NCBI GenBank assembly: GCA_013289795.1
Contig: JABCZH010000014.1
Span: 1 to 64,000, forward strand
DNA from: Acidobacteriota bacterium
GTDB taxonomy: Bacteria; Acidobacteriota; Terriglobia; Terriglobales; Acidobacteriaceae
Direction: 5' to 3'
DNA length: 64,000 nt
The notes beneath the pieces were generated by a model. The model had not been told where the DNA came from and did no database searches. It saw only the letters and a list, made by a program, of their open reading frames with translations. How positions within the stretch are numbered: the first letter of the stretch is position 1; every line of letters starts with the position of its first letter. Made by a program: the position numbers and the translations under genes. Shown here in pieces: positions 43,053 to 53,151 of the stretch.

Positions 43053-43475
43053 TTGGACGGGGCTGAATTGAACACCACCATATTGGCAACACCTGCGGCG
43101 CCAGTGCGAGGAATCTGGAGCACAATTCGCAGCTATGTTCTCTGGTCCCACGAACGGGGCACGGTTCAATATGATGTGATGGTCACCCTCATCCTACTTT
43201 TTGTCTTTTTCTCACCCCGGCTGATCAACTTCAAAGACAAACCGGTGGAACACAACCCGCGGGCCGCAGGAGTTGTGGTAACCCCGGACGGGCAAAACGG
43301 ATTCATCTATCAGATTGACGCCGCGGGTATCCAGGGCACGGACGACGACGCCATTCGTGCCGAACTGCTCAGCATTATTGAGCCGGTTTCCGGTGAGGTC
43401 AGCATCTCCAAATATGAGGTTGTCCGTGATCGCTCGGGGCACATCCTGTCCTACAGAGTCTGGATACAGCGCTAG
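43053..43475 (+). CDS. Single-pass membrane protein, unknown function
   Basis: This protein of about 140 residues has one hydrophobic helix (about residues 42-56, VTLILLFVFFSPRLI) and a soluble C-terminal domain of about 80 residues (GVVVTPDGQNGFIYQIDAAG). That domain resembles a biopolymer-transport-like or small alpha/beta fold, but I cannot assign a family. The start is TTG after GGGAG; a TTG at 43068 is also possible. It lies just upstream of the LolA-like gene, with 19 bases between the likely frames, suggesting an operon. Confidence 0.6.
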   Translation: MDGAELNTTILATPAAPVRGIWSTIRSYVLWSHERGTVQYDVMVTLILLFVFFSPRLINFKDKPVEHNPRAAGVVVTPDGQNGFIYQIDAAGIQGTDDDAIRAELLSIIEPVSGEVSISKYEVVRDRSGHILSYRVWIQR

Positions 43476-43494
43476 GCAAAACGGTTTTCGAAGG

Positions 43495-44181
43495 TTGCAC
43501 CGGCCAGCCCTACTGTGCCTGCTGTTCCTTCTTTACACCTGTGCCGCGTGGGCACAAAAGACTCCGCTGCAGCAGGTGCTGGAACAAATGGATCGCACCG
43601 CTGCCAACTTCCACACCACGCAAGCGAATTTCGTTTGGACTCAATACACCAAGATTGTGGATGACACGGACATTCAAAAAGGAACGGTGTTTTTTCGACG
43701 CTCCGGCAACCAGGTCGAAATGGCAGCGGATATCGCCGATCCTCAACCGTCCAAGTATGTTCTCTTTACCGATAGCAAGATTCAGGTCTACCAGACCAAA
43801 ATCGATCAGGTGACTGAATACAACGCAGGCAAGGATCGTGCGGCCTTTGAGAGTTTTCTGGTGTTAGGCTTCGGCGGGAGCGGTCAAGACATGCTCAAGT
43901 CTTTCGACGTGACCTACAGTGGAACCGAGAAGGTTGATGGCATAGACACTGCCAAGCTCAGTCTCGTCCCCAAGGCTGAAAAGATCCGCAACACTTTCGA
44001 TCACATCTGGTTGTGGATCGACCCGGCGCGGGGCGTATCGCTGCGCCAGCAATTGTTCGCGCCCGGCGGCGATTACCGTCTGGCCACCTATTCTGACATC
44101 CGGCTCAACGAGAAGATTCCCGAAAGCACTTTCAAACTAAAGACCACGGGCAAAACTAAGTTCTTGTCCCCCAAGGGTTAA
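43495..44181 (+). CDS. LolA-like outer-membrane lipoprotein carrier protein
   Basis: The product is about 228 residues. A signal peptide (ALLCLLFLLYTCAAWA) is followed by a LolA-like half-barrel: LQQVLEQMDRTAANFHTTQANFVWTQ, GTVFFRRSGNQVEMAADI, YVLFTDSKIQVYQTKIDQVTEY, and IWLWIDPARGVSLRQQLFAPGGDYRLATYSDIRLNEKIP. LolA carries lipoproteins across the periplasm; many acidobacterial relatives are annotated only as LolA-like. The true start is uncertain. The TTG at 43495 gives the best signal peptide but a poor ribosome binding site, and longer forms would overlap the upstream gene. Confidence 0.75.
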   Translation: MHRPALLCLLFLLYTCAAWAQKTPLQQVLEQMDRTAANFHTTQANFVWTQYTKIVDDTDIQKGTVFFRRSGNQVEMAADIADPQPSKYVLFTDSKIQVYQTKIDQVTEYNAGKDRAAFESFLVLGFGGSGQDMLKSFDVTYSGTEKVDGIDTAKLSLVPKAEKIRNTFDHIWLWIDPARGVSLRQQLFAPGGDYRLATYSDIRLNEKIPESTFKLKTTGKTKFLSPKG

Positions 44182-44189
44182 ACTGCACT

Positions 44190-44522
44190 ATGGCGACGCT
44201 CGAATGGCGAAAGATAAGGGCTGAAAAAGTCGGCATCGGGCGTTATACTGCATTCACGCCCCAAGGCAAAGACCAGCAAGAAGCCGCGAGGCGTTCTACT
44301 TTCATGGCTAAAGTATTTACGATTCCAGTACCACCCAAATTGGGACCCAGCCGACGACGGGAGCGAAGCTCCGACCCTCGCTACGTGGATGGCCAGCGTT
44401 TGCTGGTCGAGGCCATGAAGTATCTGACCCAGGCCGATCCCGTGACCAACCGCGCCGCGATTGCGTTGCTGTCCGAACACGTGCGCACGCGCTTCCGCAT
44501 GACCGACTCACCGCTGGGCTAA
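44190..44522 (+). CDS. Small basic protein, unknown function
   Basis: The frame covers 110 residues. The internal Met at 44304 (MAKVFTIPVPPK) may be the true start, giving 72 residues. The C-terminal part (YVDGQRLLVEAMKYLTQADPVTNRAAIALLSEHV) looks like a two-helix unit. It is rich in Arg/Lys, has no signal peptide, and contains no recognised motif. It is convergent with the TonB-dependent receptor gene. Confidence 0.45.
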   Translation: MATLEWRKIRAEKVGIGRYTAFTPQGKDQQEAARRSTFMAKVFTIPVPPKLGPSRRRERSSDPRYVDGQRLLVEAMKYLTQADPVTNRAAIALLSEHVRTRFRMTDSPLG

Positions 44523-44549
44523 CCCCCCGCGGCCCAAACATCGTCATCC

Positions 44550-47500
44550 TCAAAAGACAAACTTCAGCGCAAGTTGGATAATGCGTGGGTCACGCGCCTG
44601 CGTGATCTGGCCGAAATTCGCATCGAAACCGTTGTGGTCGGGGTTAAAGAACTGGGCATGATTGAATGCGTTGAAGAATTCAGACCGGAATTCGATGGTT
44701 TTGCTTTCAGTTAGCCTGAAAATACGCCCAAAAGTCAGATCGAAATTGTTTCGCCCCGGTCCGCGCAGTATGTTCCTGCCGGAATTTCCAAAGCTGAAGT
44801 TGGGAACGTTCACGCAGTCGAAAGCGTTGGGGTTGAAATAGAAATTCCCGCCGGTGACAGCTCCACCCAGGCAGTTGGCCGTTGAAGGGTCAAAGCTATG
44901 CAACGACCGGGGAGCAAAATACTGGATGGGCCCGATTATATCGGCGCGGTCGAGAAAGATGTTTTCGTTGCTGGAATTGTTATTGGAGAAAATGGTGAAT
45001 GGGGTCCCGGTTTGAAAACTGGCGATTCCGCTGGTCTCCCAGCCTTCCAGCACTTTGCGCACGAATCCATTCTGGATTCCACGGGCCATGGGTAGCTTCC
45101 AGATCCCGCTGATTACGAGCCGTTGCCGGATATCAAAGTTGGCCGACCCACGATCGAACCCATGGTTAAACGGATCGCTGTAAACCGAGCTGTTGTAGCG
45201 GAACCCCGATTGATCGTCGATGGTATGTGCGAAGGTGTACGCTCCGCGAATATTGAAGCCATGGCTGAAGCGTTTGTCCACCGTGAATTGCAACTGGTTG
45301 CTGCTCGAGGTGCCGCTGCTCAGATCGGTGAATAACTGCAAAGCTCCCGTAGGGGTGCCGTTCGGGTCCGCGGGGTTCGGGCAGGCGGCCAGCGGACGCG
45401 CACAATCGGGGTTGGTGAAACCGAAGTTCGCCAGTTGCTGCTGCATGATGCTCTGCACCGGAGCGTTCACATCTGTTGTGGCAACGGCTTTGCGCGAAAA
45501 AGTGCCCACATAGTCGGCTTCGATCATCGTGTCGGATGTGACCTGATACTGCAGTCCGTAGTTCACGTTCTCCGAATAAGGAGTCCGGAAATGGGGGTCG
45601 ACAACGTAGGCAAACTGGATCTTCGTTGGTACACCGAAGGTAGACCCAACTTTGCCGCCAGTCGGATAAGGATTCGGTTGACCAAACGGAGTGAATGGAT
45701 TGGCAATGGCGTCGGAAGCAATACCGGTATATTGCGCCGGGAGAATTTGGGTAACCTGGCCGAATGGGGCCTCACCGCCGAACTGCAGGTTCAGGGCGCC
45801 GTCTTCAATATCGTAAAAGATGCCAAAACCGCCGCGCATCACCAGCCTGCCCTTGCCCAGCATGTCCCAGGCGAAGCCGAAGCGGGGGGCAAAGTTGTTG
45901 CGGTCGGCATACGTCAACCCTGAATTAGGTGTCCCTGGGTCTCCGGGGTAGAGAATGCCTTTGGGCGCGGCGGGAAATACCTTGGATTGCTGGCCCGGAA
46001 AGAAGCCCAGGATCTCGTTGTGTGGATCTTCCAGCGGCGAATTGTACTCGTAGCGCAATCCGTAACTCAGCGTCAATCGCGGCAGGATCTTCCACGAATC
46101 CTGGCCAAAGAAGTGCCAGTCAGTAGTGCGAATGCCGTACACAGCTCGGGAGAATTGCGAGTACTCGTCGAAGAACCCGCCCACGAAATCAGCCAGCGGG
46201 TTGCCGGTGAAATTCTGATTGTTCCCGAAATCAAAGAGGCCGTTGTTATCGAAATCAAACGCAAAGTTGTTTCGAACTCTGCGGATGTCGGCGCCAAATT
46301 TGATGTTGTGGTGGCCACGGGTCATGGAAACGCTATCCTGCCAGTGAAACGTTGCATTGTGGATCTTGGTCGGACCTTCGGGGTTAGGCCCGAGGTTGAA
46401 GCTGGGGGTGGTAATGACTGGCGGCGCAGTGCCGGCGGGATCATCAGGGTTTACATTGGTGAAGCCAAGGGCCGACGGAGACGTGGTGTCATGCGGTACA
46501 AACTGAAGCACCGCGCTGCGGTTGGCAGCGAAAATAAACTCATTTACCAGGTTCGAGTTGAAAGTGTGGACCCAGGTAATAGAACCCAGCTGCGTACGGG
46601 TGGAGGTGGTGAAACCTGAACCCACTGGGACGTTACCGCCGGTAGTGCCGCCATTGGTGACCAAGAAGGGGAAATTCTGACCCTGATCATCGATAATGTA
46701 GGAAGCGTTGATGGAATCCTTCTGGCCCATGCGGTGATCGATGCGGACGATACCCTGGTCGTCGCGCTCGACTGCGACCGGCGACGATACAAAATTGTTG
46801 TTCGGCAGGTTGGGCAGCGGCAGGTACTTGGCAATATAGTTCGCAATCACCGGGTTCACGGGAATTTTGTTATTAACATACGGTGCTTGCAAGGTAATCT
46901 GGGTTCCATCCGCGCAGGTGAATAGTGTCCCTGTTGTCGGGTTGAAGAGTTGCCCAGCTTCGAAACTTGGATCACCGGCCATAGGAGTGGGACAGGGAGA
47001 AACCTTGAGCGCACCTGGATTCAGCAATTCGCTGAAGTCACCCTTGCGTTCGTTAGGGCTCAACACTTGCAGGCGCGGAGCTACCTCACCTTCGTGCCTG
47101 CGCACTCCCTGATAAGAGAGAAAGAAGAAAGTCTGATCCTTCTTGATCGGCCCGCCCAGGGTGCCGCCGAAGGTGTTGCGCTTGAAGGGCGTGACGGCTG
47201 GCAGGAAGTAGTTTCGTGCGTTCATCGCGTCGTTGCGGAAGAACTCAAACACATCTCCGTGAAGACTGTTCGTGCCTGACTTAATGACCTGATTGACGAT
47301 CCCGCCGGTAGTGCGTCCGTACTCGGCTTCGTAGTTATTGGTGAGGATCTTGAATTCTCCCAGCGCATCGGGGTTGGGATTGACCACCGCATTGTTGCCC
47401 AGGAAATCGTTGTTGTCGGCGCCATTTACCAGAAAGGTTAGAGACTCGGAACGCTGTCCACTGACGGAAAAAGGGTTGCCACTGCCATCGTCCTCGTCAG

Positions 47501-48029
47501 GGGGAAACACCCCCGCCTGCAGCAGGCCGAGCTGGAAGGCATCGCGCTCCACCAGGGGCAGATCCAAAATCCTGCGCTCGGTCTCCACGTTCCCCAGGGT
47601 CGCGCTGACAGTGTCCACCTGGGTCACATCCGCCGTGACTTCCACCACCTGACTCGCCGCCCCCACTTGCAGCGCAACATCCAGGCGCGCATTCTGATTG
47701 ACGTTGAGAACAATTCCCTCACGAACATACTTGCGAAAGCCGGTTTGCTCCACCGTCACTCGATAAGTGCCAATCGGCAGCAGGGTGAACTGGTAGGTTC
47801 CATCACCCAGGGTCAGGCTACTGCGCGACGCGTTCGTGCCTGTGTTGGTCACAGTCACGCTTGCCTTCGACACTACCGCTCCAGTCGAGTCTTTGACCGC
47901 GCCGGACAGAGTGGCAGTCACCTCCGCCGCCTGCACGGAAAACGTGCTCATCAGCAGAACGAGGGCAACGGACGCGAGTTGAAATATGTGAGTGCGAGGG
48001 CATGAGAAGGCAAGCAAGTCAGGCTTCAT
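44550..48029 (-). CDS. TonB-dependent receptor with N-terminal carboxypeptidase-regulatory domain (Oar-like)
   Basis: This outer-membrane protein of about 1159 residues has a signal peptide (to about residue 35, TFSVQAAEV). A CarboxypepD_reg beta domain follows (ATLSGAVKDSTGAVVSKASVTVTN). The plug domain contains LDLPLVERDAFQLGLLQAGV and VVNPNPDALGEFKILTNNYEAEYGRTTGGIVNQVIKSGTN. A large beta-barrel ends in a C-terminal Phe (QLALKFVF), the usual BAM signal. This is the large acidobacterial receptor type, thought to import or bind oligosaccharides or peptides. The start at 48029 is chosen because the signal peptide begins there and GAGAA lies upstream. Partner genes are not adjacent. Confidence 0.92.
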   Translation of the reverse strand: MKPDLLAFSCPRTHIFQLASVALVLLMSTFSVQAAEVTATLSGAVKDSTGAVVSKASVTVTNTGTNASRSSLTLGDGTYQFTLLPIGTYRVTVEQTGFRKYVREGIVLNVNQNARLDVALQVGAASQVVEVTADVTQVDTVSATLGNVETERRILDLPLVERDAFQLGLLQAGVFPPDEDDGSGNPFSVSGQRSESLTFLVNGADNNDFLGNNAVVNPNPDALGEFKILTNNYEAEYGRTTGGIVNQVIKSGTNSLHGDVFEFFRNDAMNARNYFLPAVTPFKRNTFGGTLGGPIKKDQTFFFLSYQGVRRHEGEVAPRLQVLSPNERKGDFSELLNPGALKVSPCPTPMAGDPSFEAGQLFNPTTGTLFTCADGTQITLQAPYVNNKIPVNPVIANYIAKYLPLPNLPNNNFVSSPVAVERDDQGIVRIDHRMGQKDSINASYIIDDQGQNFPFLVTNGGTTGGNVPVGSGFTTSTRTQLGSITWVHTFNSNLVNEFIFAANRSAVLQFVPHDTTSPSALGFTNVNPDDPAGTAPPVITTPSFNLGPNPEGPTKIHNATFHWQDSVSMTRGHHNIKFGADIRRVRNNFAFDFDNNGLFDFGNNQNFTGNPLADFVGGFFDEYSQFSRAVYGIRTTDWHFFGQDSWKILPRLTLSYGLRYEYNSPLEDPHNEILGFFPGQQSKVFPAAPKGILYPGDPGTPNSGLTYADRNNFAPRFGFAWDMLGKGRLVMRGGFGIFYDIEDGALNLQFGGEAPFGQVTQILPAQYTGIASDAIANPFTPFGQPNPYPTGGKVGSTFGVPTKIQFAYVVDPHFRTPYSENVNYGLQYQVTSDTMIEADYVGTFSRKAVATTDVNAPVQSIMQQQLANFGFTNPDCARPLAACPNPADPNGTPTGALQLFTDLSSGTSSSNQLQFTVDKRFSHGFNIRGAYTFAHTIDDQSGFRYNSSVYSDPFNHGFDRGSANFDIRQRLVISGIWKLPMARGIQNGFVRKVLEGWETSGIASFQTGTPFTIFSNNNSSNENIFLDRADIIGPIQYFAPRSLHSFDPSTANCLGGAVTGGNFYFNPNAFDCVNVPNFSFGNSGRNILRGPGRNNFDLTFGRIFRLTESKTIEFRSEFFNAFNHAQFFNPDHNGFDANFGQITQARDPRIIQLALKFVF

Positions 48030-48115
48030 AGACGGTTCTCGCTGCTGGAACTTACCCGGTTGGATTGGCATTGTATACACAATGCCAGAATGGGGAGCAC
48101 TTAATTTTCCTGAAG

Positions 48116-49519
48116 TCATGACCGCGAGTCAGCTAGATGCGTCGGCTTCCGGAACAAGGCAGCCGCCAACACGATCACCACCGGATAGCATTCCATTGTG
48201 TAGCGCGGTTCGGGATTCTCCAGCGTGGCCAGGAATAACGATCGCAGGACCACGAACGTAAGCAGCAACCCGAGCGCGGGTGAGAAACGCCCGCGTGCCA
48301 GACCGAGCAACCCAGCGCCGATGTAGGCAAGATTGATAATCCCCATCACGATTCCCAGAATCACCCACTTCGGCTGTTCGTCGAATTCCCACCAGCGGGT
48401 GCTGCAACCTGTCATTTCCGTCCGCGGACGCAGCCACATATCGACGACGCGGAGCGCCGGCAACCAGACGTAGTAGCGCCAGCGGGAACGCTGAATACGC
48501 TGCGCCGCCAGTCCGGCGAATCGCGCATCCAGATCGGGCGTGACGTGCAGAGACTTGTTGTAATCCGCCAGTAGTTGCTGGGTCTGATCGAGCTGATCAT
48601 CAGAATCGAACGCGCGATTCGGGAGATTGTCCACATCGATGGGGCTCCCGGGAACCGCCCAATAGACTTCTTCCACCGAGGCGTAGTTGGCCATCCATGT
48701 CTTTACCCAGCGGTTGAATCCTCGGGGCACAAGGTCGTCGGATTCATTTGCGTAGCGGGGAGCAAGTGGCTGAAACTCGTGAAATGTTCGTAGATTGCGC
48801 ACCGTCCACGGAATGAGGGGAACGAACGCGGCTACCGCGACAATCACGCCTGCTCTGATGACGGTCGAATATGCCAGAGGATGTGCACCCTTTTTCAGCC
48901 GCGCCCGAAACAAGTCCACGAGGGCTATAGCCAGACAAAGCTCTATCGCCGCCAAAAGCAGCCCGCCATCGGGACGCAACAAGATGGCGCCGCCGATGGC
49001 CAGCCCGCATCCCAACCATGCTCGGTTCCTTCCCTCGCCGGCGAGTCCGACCACGGCGAGATCCAATGCCAGCACCGTGAAGAATATTTCCCAAGTTTCC
49101 GTCAGCGCCGCCGCGGCGTAGGTAGCAAGAAATGGACAGAGCGCAGCTAGCAGAAAAGCAGCTCTCGCTGCGCGGGAAGAAAACACTCGGCGAGTGACGT
49201 CGGCGATCAGAAAGCAGGTGCCGATATCCACGAACACCTGCACGATCAGCGCGGCCCGGTAATGCTCCATGCCGAAGATCGTGAAAACAACGGCGAGAAA
49301 TCCAGGGTATCCGGGAAGACGGATGTAGGTGGGTGAGACTTCGTTGATTCCGCTCAGCCCGAAGACCCCGTGCTGCAACCAGTTCTTGGCAATATCTCCA
49401 TAAACCAACGAATCGGACACGACCGCGGGAAAGCGGAAAACGAAAAAGAGACGAAGCGCAAGTGCGGCGAGTGTCGCAGCGACAAAGAAGCGGAAGTGTT
49501 GGCGCACCAGTTCGCGCAC
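48116..49519 (-). CDS. Polytopic glycosyltransferase, GT39/PMT-like
   Basis: This 467-residue protein has about eleven membrane helices. The first large extracytoplasmic loop carries the catalytic-type Asp (SDSLVYGDIAKNW) and PTYIRLPGYPGFLAVVF, both typical of the Dol-P-Man/undecaprenyl-phosphate-sugar-dependent GT-C family. A soluble loop (about residues 265-360) precedes the last helices. The start is GTG. It may add sugars to lipid or protein on the periplasmic side; the acceptor is unknown. It lies upstream of the receptor gene on the same strand, with 86 bases between. Confidence 0.78.
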   Translation of the reverse strand: MRELVRQHFRFFVAATLAALALRLFFVFRFPAVVSDSLVYGDIAKNWLQHGVFGLSGINEVSPTYIRLPGYPGFLAVVFTIFGMEHYRAALIVQVFVDIGTCFLIADVTRRVFSSRAARAAFLLAALCPFLATYAAAALTETWEIFFTVLALDLAVVGLAGEGRNRAWLGCGLAIGGAILLRPDGGLLLAAIELCLAIALVDLFRARLKKGAHPLAYSTVIRAGVIVAVAAFVPLIPWTVRNLRTFHEFQPLAPRYANESDDLVPRGFNRWVKTWMANYASVEEVYWAVPGSPIDVDNLPNRAFDSDDQLDQTQQLLADYNKSLHVTPDLDARFAGLAAQRIQRSRWRYYVWLPALRVVDMWLRPRTEMTGCSTRWWEFDEQPKWVILGIVMGIINLAYIGAGLLGLARGRFSPALGLLLTFVVLRSLFLATLENPEPRYTMECYPVVIVLAAALFRKPTHLADSRS

Positions 49520-49656
49520 AGAGGCAATATAGCAGTTCTCAGCTTTCGGCTCTCGACCGTTGGCTAACCGCGCTACCTCGCCAACCCCGGCAGACCAGGG
49601 CGGGTTCGGTTTGACCCTGCTTTCCTTGCAGCTTAGGATGTACTCAACCCCAACTC

Positions 49657-52600
49657 ATGCCCCAACCAGTCTTCTACGATCCCAAGAAAGCGCGTTGGAA
49701 ACGCTTGCGGCGCGCATTTGACGCCCTTGCCATCTGCGTCATGTTGCTGGTGATTTTCTTTATCTACAACGCCTTGCACGGCGAACCTTTGCCCAAGCTC
49801 TTGTGGAAAACGGAAGCCAAGCCGTATCACGCACTGCGCGAAGCGGAAAACAAGAAAGCCCGGGAGCGGCGCAAGCTGGCCGCCGCCAAGCGTGGGCACG
49901 GCAAGAACAAGAGCACGCCCTTCAAACTCGACTCCCAAGAAGGCGTCCGCGCCGCCTTTTATGTCGCCTGGGACGCTGCCAGCTTCTCGTCCTTGCGCGA
50001 ATATGCGCACCAGATTGACCTGCTCTACCCCGAGTGGCTGCACGTACTGACTCCCGATGGCCGGGTGCAAGCCATCGATGAGGATAATGGCAAGTTCTTC
50101 CCGGTCGTCGAAGGTTCCTCAGTCCATACCGTGGACAATAAAGTGATGCCTTTCCTCAAAACTGAGGACACGGGAATGGAAGTGTTTCCCATGGTGAACA
50201 ATTCCGACGGCACCAATTGGGTTGACATCAGCACGTTTCTCAACGATCCCGAGGCCCGTGCGCACTTTCGCGAACAGATCATGGCGTTTCTTGCTACCGA
50301 CAAGTACCACGGTCTGATGGTGGACTTCGAGGAGTTCCCGAAAAAGGGTCAGTCCGGCTACAACGCTCTGCTCGGTGAACTCTCGGGCGCGCTCCACGCC
50401 AAAGGCCTGAAGCTGTATGTAAGCGTGCAACCGCATAACCAGGATTTCAACTACCCGGCGATTGCCGCAGCCGCTGACGGTGTCGTGGTGATGGACTATG
50501 ACGAGCACTACCCCGGCGGTCCGCCCGGCCCCATCGCCTCTCAGGACTGGTTCGTCAAGAACCTGCAAGTGGCCAAACGATTCATCCCCTCTGACAAGTT
50601 CATCTGCGCCATTGGCAACTACGGTTACGACTGGCCGCAGCGCGACCGTCATGGCAAGTTGCCAGCTGGAATGAAAGATACGAACTCCTCGGTGCAAGAC
50701 GCCTGGTTGACGGCGCGGGACTCCGAAGAGGATGTGGATTTCGACGGGGACAGTATGAATCCTCATGTCGGATATATGGACGAACACAATATCCGCCACG
50801 ACGTCTGGTTTCTCGACGCCGTGACGTCGTTGAATGAAATGCGGGCGGCGCAGGCGCTCGGAATCCAGACCTTCGCCCTCTGGCGTTTGGGTTCCGAAGA
50901 CCGCTCTCTGTGGAAAATCCTGGACGTGCCGGGCGAGGCCGATTCGGTGGACAAGTTGAAAGATGTCCCTCCCGGTGACGACGTGGACATGGAGGGCATC
51001 GGCGAGATTTTCCGTATCGAAGCCGAACCGTCCAACGGGAAGCGTGCCCTTATCGTGGACCCGGCATCTGGACTCATCACCGACGAGAATTTCGATCCTT
51101 TGCCTGAGCCCTACCGCGTAGCTCGCTACGGCTACAACCCGCACCAGGTCGCGATTACCTTCGACGATGGCCCTGACCCGAATTGGACGCCGAGGATTCT
51201 CGATGTCCTCAAGCGCGAGAAGGCGCCTGGAGTTTTCTTCTTGATTGGCCTGCAAGCCGACAACTTCGGCGCCATCGCATCCCGCATTTATCGCGAAGGC
51301 CATGAAATCGGAAATCACACCTTCACTCATCCCGACATCAGCAATATCTCTCGCCGGTTTAACGAACTGGAAATCAATCTCACGGAGCAGTTGTTTGCCA
51401 GCCGTCTGGGGATCCATACCATCCTCTTTCGTCCGCCCTACTCCATCGATCAGGAACCCGACACCACCGACCAGGTGCGGCCATTGAAGATCGCCCAGGA
51501 CATGGGATACATCATCGTGGGCGACAAAATCGATCCCAACGACTGGCTTCGCCCCAGCGCCACCGAAATCGCGGACCGCGTGATTGAGCACTTGCCTCCC
51601 TGCGCTCCGAGCGATCGCTTCTGCGGAAGCATCATCCTGTTGCACGACGGAGGGGGAGATCGCAGTCAGACCGCTGCTGCGCTGCCGAGAATCATCGAGG
51701 GCATTCGCGCCAAGGGATTGGAGATCGTTCCCCTTTACACTCTCCTCGGGAAGACGAAGGCCGACGTCATGCCGCCGGTTCCGACCAATGAACGCTGGTC
51801 TGCACGACTGGACCGAGTTGCGTTTGGGTTGTGGGACTTTGGCAGCAATGGCATTGTCTGGATCTTCTTCGTCGGCGATTTGTTGATGACCGGGCGCTTT
51901 CTCTTTATCGGCGCCTTTGCCATCTTCGATCGCTTGCGCACCTCGCGCCGCGCGGTAGCGGAGTTTGGAACACCCGCGGTCGCAATCCTTATCCCCGCCT
52001 ACAACGAGGAGAAGGTCATCGAGCGGACCGTGCGGGCCGCGCTGGCGTCGGATTACCCCAATCTGCGTGTGATCGTCATCGACGATGGATCTCGTGACCG
52101 CACCCTGGAGATCGCCCGCAGAGCTTTTGAGCGTGAAGAGGCCTCAGGCCGCGTGCTCATCCTGACCATGCCGAACTCCGGCAAGGCCGAGGCTCTCAAC
52201 TTCGGACTCGAACACCTGCGCGACGAAGAAATATTTGTCGGCATCGACGCTGACACAGTCATCGCCTCCAACGCCATCTCACGCTTGGTGCCGCACTTCT
52301 CGAATCCGAAGGTCGCTGCTGTCGCCGGCAATGCCAAGGTCGGAAACCGCGTGAATCTGTGGACCCGTTGGCAGGCACTGGAGTACATCACCAGCCAGAA
52401 TTTTGAGCGGCGCGCATTAAACGTCTTGGGCGCGGTGAGCGTTGTGCCCGGGGCCATCGGAGCGTGGCGAATTTCCGCGGTGCGCGAAGCCGGCGGCTAC
52501 CACACCGATACCGTGGCGGAGGACGCCGATCTCACCATGGACCTGCTGCGTCGGGGTTATCGCGTGGAATATGAGGATCTGGCGCTCGCCTACACAGAGG

Positions 52601-53139
52601 CGCCGCGCAACGCCAACGGGCTCATGCGCCAGCGTTTTCGCTGGTCATTCGGTATTCTGCAGTCGGTCTGGAAGCATCGCGCCGCTTTCGCGCGCAAGGG
52701 TGTGCTGGGCTGGGTGGCGCTGCCCAATATCGTGATTTTCCAGATCCTACTGCCGCTAGTTTCGCCGTTCATTGACCTCATGTTCGCGGTGGGCGCAATC
52801 TGGTACTTCGTCCAGAAACACTTTCACCCCGATTCCACCGATCCTGCGAGCTTTCAGCGGCTGGTCGTGTTTTTCGCTGCCTTCCTGATCATCGATTTCT
52901 TGACCTCCGCCCTCGCCTTCGCCCTGGAGCGCCGCCAGCCGGAAGCCAAAGAGGACGCCTGGTTGCTGAGCCAGGTGTGGCTGCAAAGGTTCGCGTATCG
53001 ACAGCTGTTCTCTGTGGTTTTGCTCAAGACCCTTAAGCGCGCCATCGAAGGCCAGCGCTTCGCCTGGGACAAACTGGAACGCACCGCGGCCATGAGCTTT
53101 GGCACGGCGAAAAAGCGCGAGTCCGTCAAGGTCCCCTAG
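49657..53139 (+). CDS. Three-domain polysaccharide protein: GH18-like, NodB deacetylase and GT2 synthase
   Basis: This 1160-residue membrane protein has an N-terminal helix (about residues 28-44) and a basic linker. A GH18-like TIM-barrel domain follows (about 85-445), with GLMVDFEEF at 218-226 as the active-site strand. The NodB deacetylase domain (about 495-700) has TFDDGP, NHTFTHPD, RPPY and LHDGGGDR. After TM helices comes a GT2 synthase (about 775-1000) with PAYNEE, IDADT, EDADLT and RQRFRW, then final TM helices. The plan predicts synthesis, deacetylation and export or trimming of a beta-linked N-acetylglucosamine-type polymer, as in poly-GlcNAc systems, in a single chain. The product is not proven. 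Confidence 0.88.
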   Translation: MPQPVFYDPKKARWKRLRRAFDALAICVMLLVIFFIYNALHGEPLPKLLWKTEAKPYHALREAENKKARERRKLAAAKRGHGKNKSTPFKLDSQEGVRAAFYVAWDAASFSSLREYAHQIDLLYPEWLHVLTPDGRVQAIDEDNGKFFPVVEGSSVHTVDNKVMPFLKTEDTGMEVFPMVNNSDGTNWVDISTFLNDPEARAHFREQIMAFLATDKYHGLMVDFEEFPKKGQSGYNALLGELSGALHAKGLKLYVSVQPHNQDFNYPAIAAAADGVVVMDYDEHYPGGPPGPIASQDWFVKNLQVAKRFIPSDKFICAIGNYGYDWPQRDRHGKLPAGMKDTNSSVQDAWLTARDSEEDVDFDGDSMNPHVGYMDEHNIRHDVWFLDAVTSLNEMRAAQALGIQTFALWRLGSEDRSLWKILDVPGEADSVDKLKDVPPGDDVDMEGIGEIFRIEAEPSNGKRALIVDPASGLITDENFDPLPEPYRVARYGYNPHQVAITFDDGPDPNWTPRILDVLKREKAPGVFFLIGLQADNFGAIASRIYREGHEIGNHTFTHPDISNISRRFNELEINLTEQLFASRLGIHTILFRPPYSIDQEPDTTDQVRPLKIAQDMGYIIVGDKIDPNDWLRPSATEIADRVIEHLPPCAPSDRFCGSIILLHDGGGDRSQTAAALPRIIEGIRAKGLEIVPLYTLLGKTKADVMPPVPTNERWSARLDRVAFGLWDFGSNGIVWIFFVGDLLMTGRFLFIGAFAIFDRLRTSRRAVAEFGTPAVAILIPAYNEEKVIERTVRAALASDYPNLRVIVIDDGSRDRTLEIARRAFEREEASGRVLILTMPNSGKAEALNFGLEHLRDEEIFVGIDADTVIASNAISRLVPHFSNPKVAAVAGNAKVGNRVNLWTRWQALEYITSQNFERRALNVLGAVSVVPGAIGAWRISAVREAGGYHTDTVAEDADLTMDLLRRGYRVEYEDLALAYTEAPRNANGLMRQRFRWSFGILQSVWKHRAAFARKGVLGWVALPNIVIFQILLPLVSPFIDLMFAVGAIWYFVQKHFHPDSTDPASFQRLVVFFAAFLIIDFLTSALAFALERRQPEAKEDAWLLSQVWLQRFAYRQLFSVVLLKTLKRAIEGQRFAWDKLERTAAMSFGTAKKRESVKVP

Positions 53140-53151
53140 GATCCATATTCC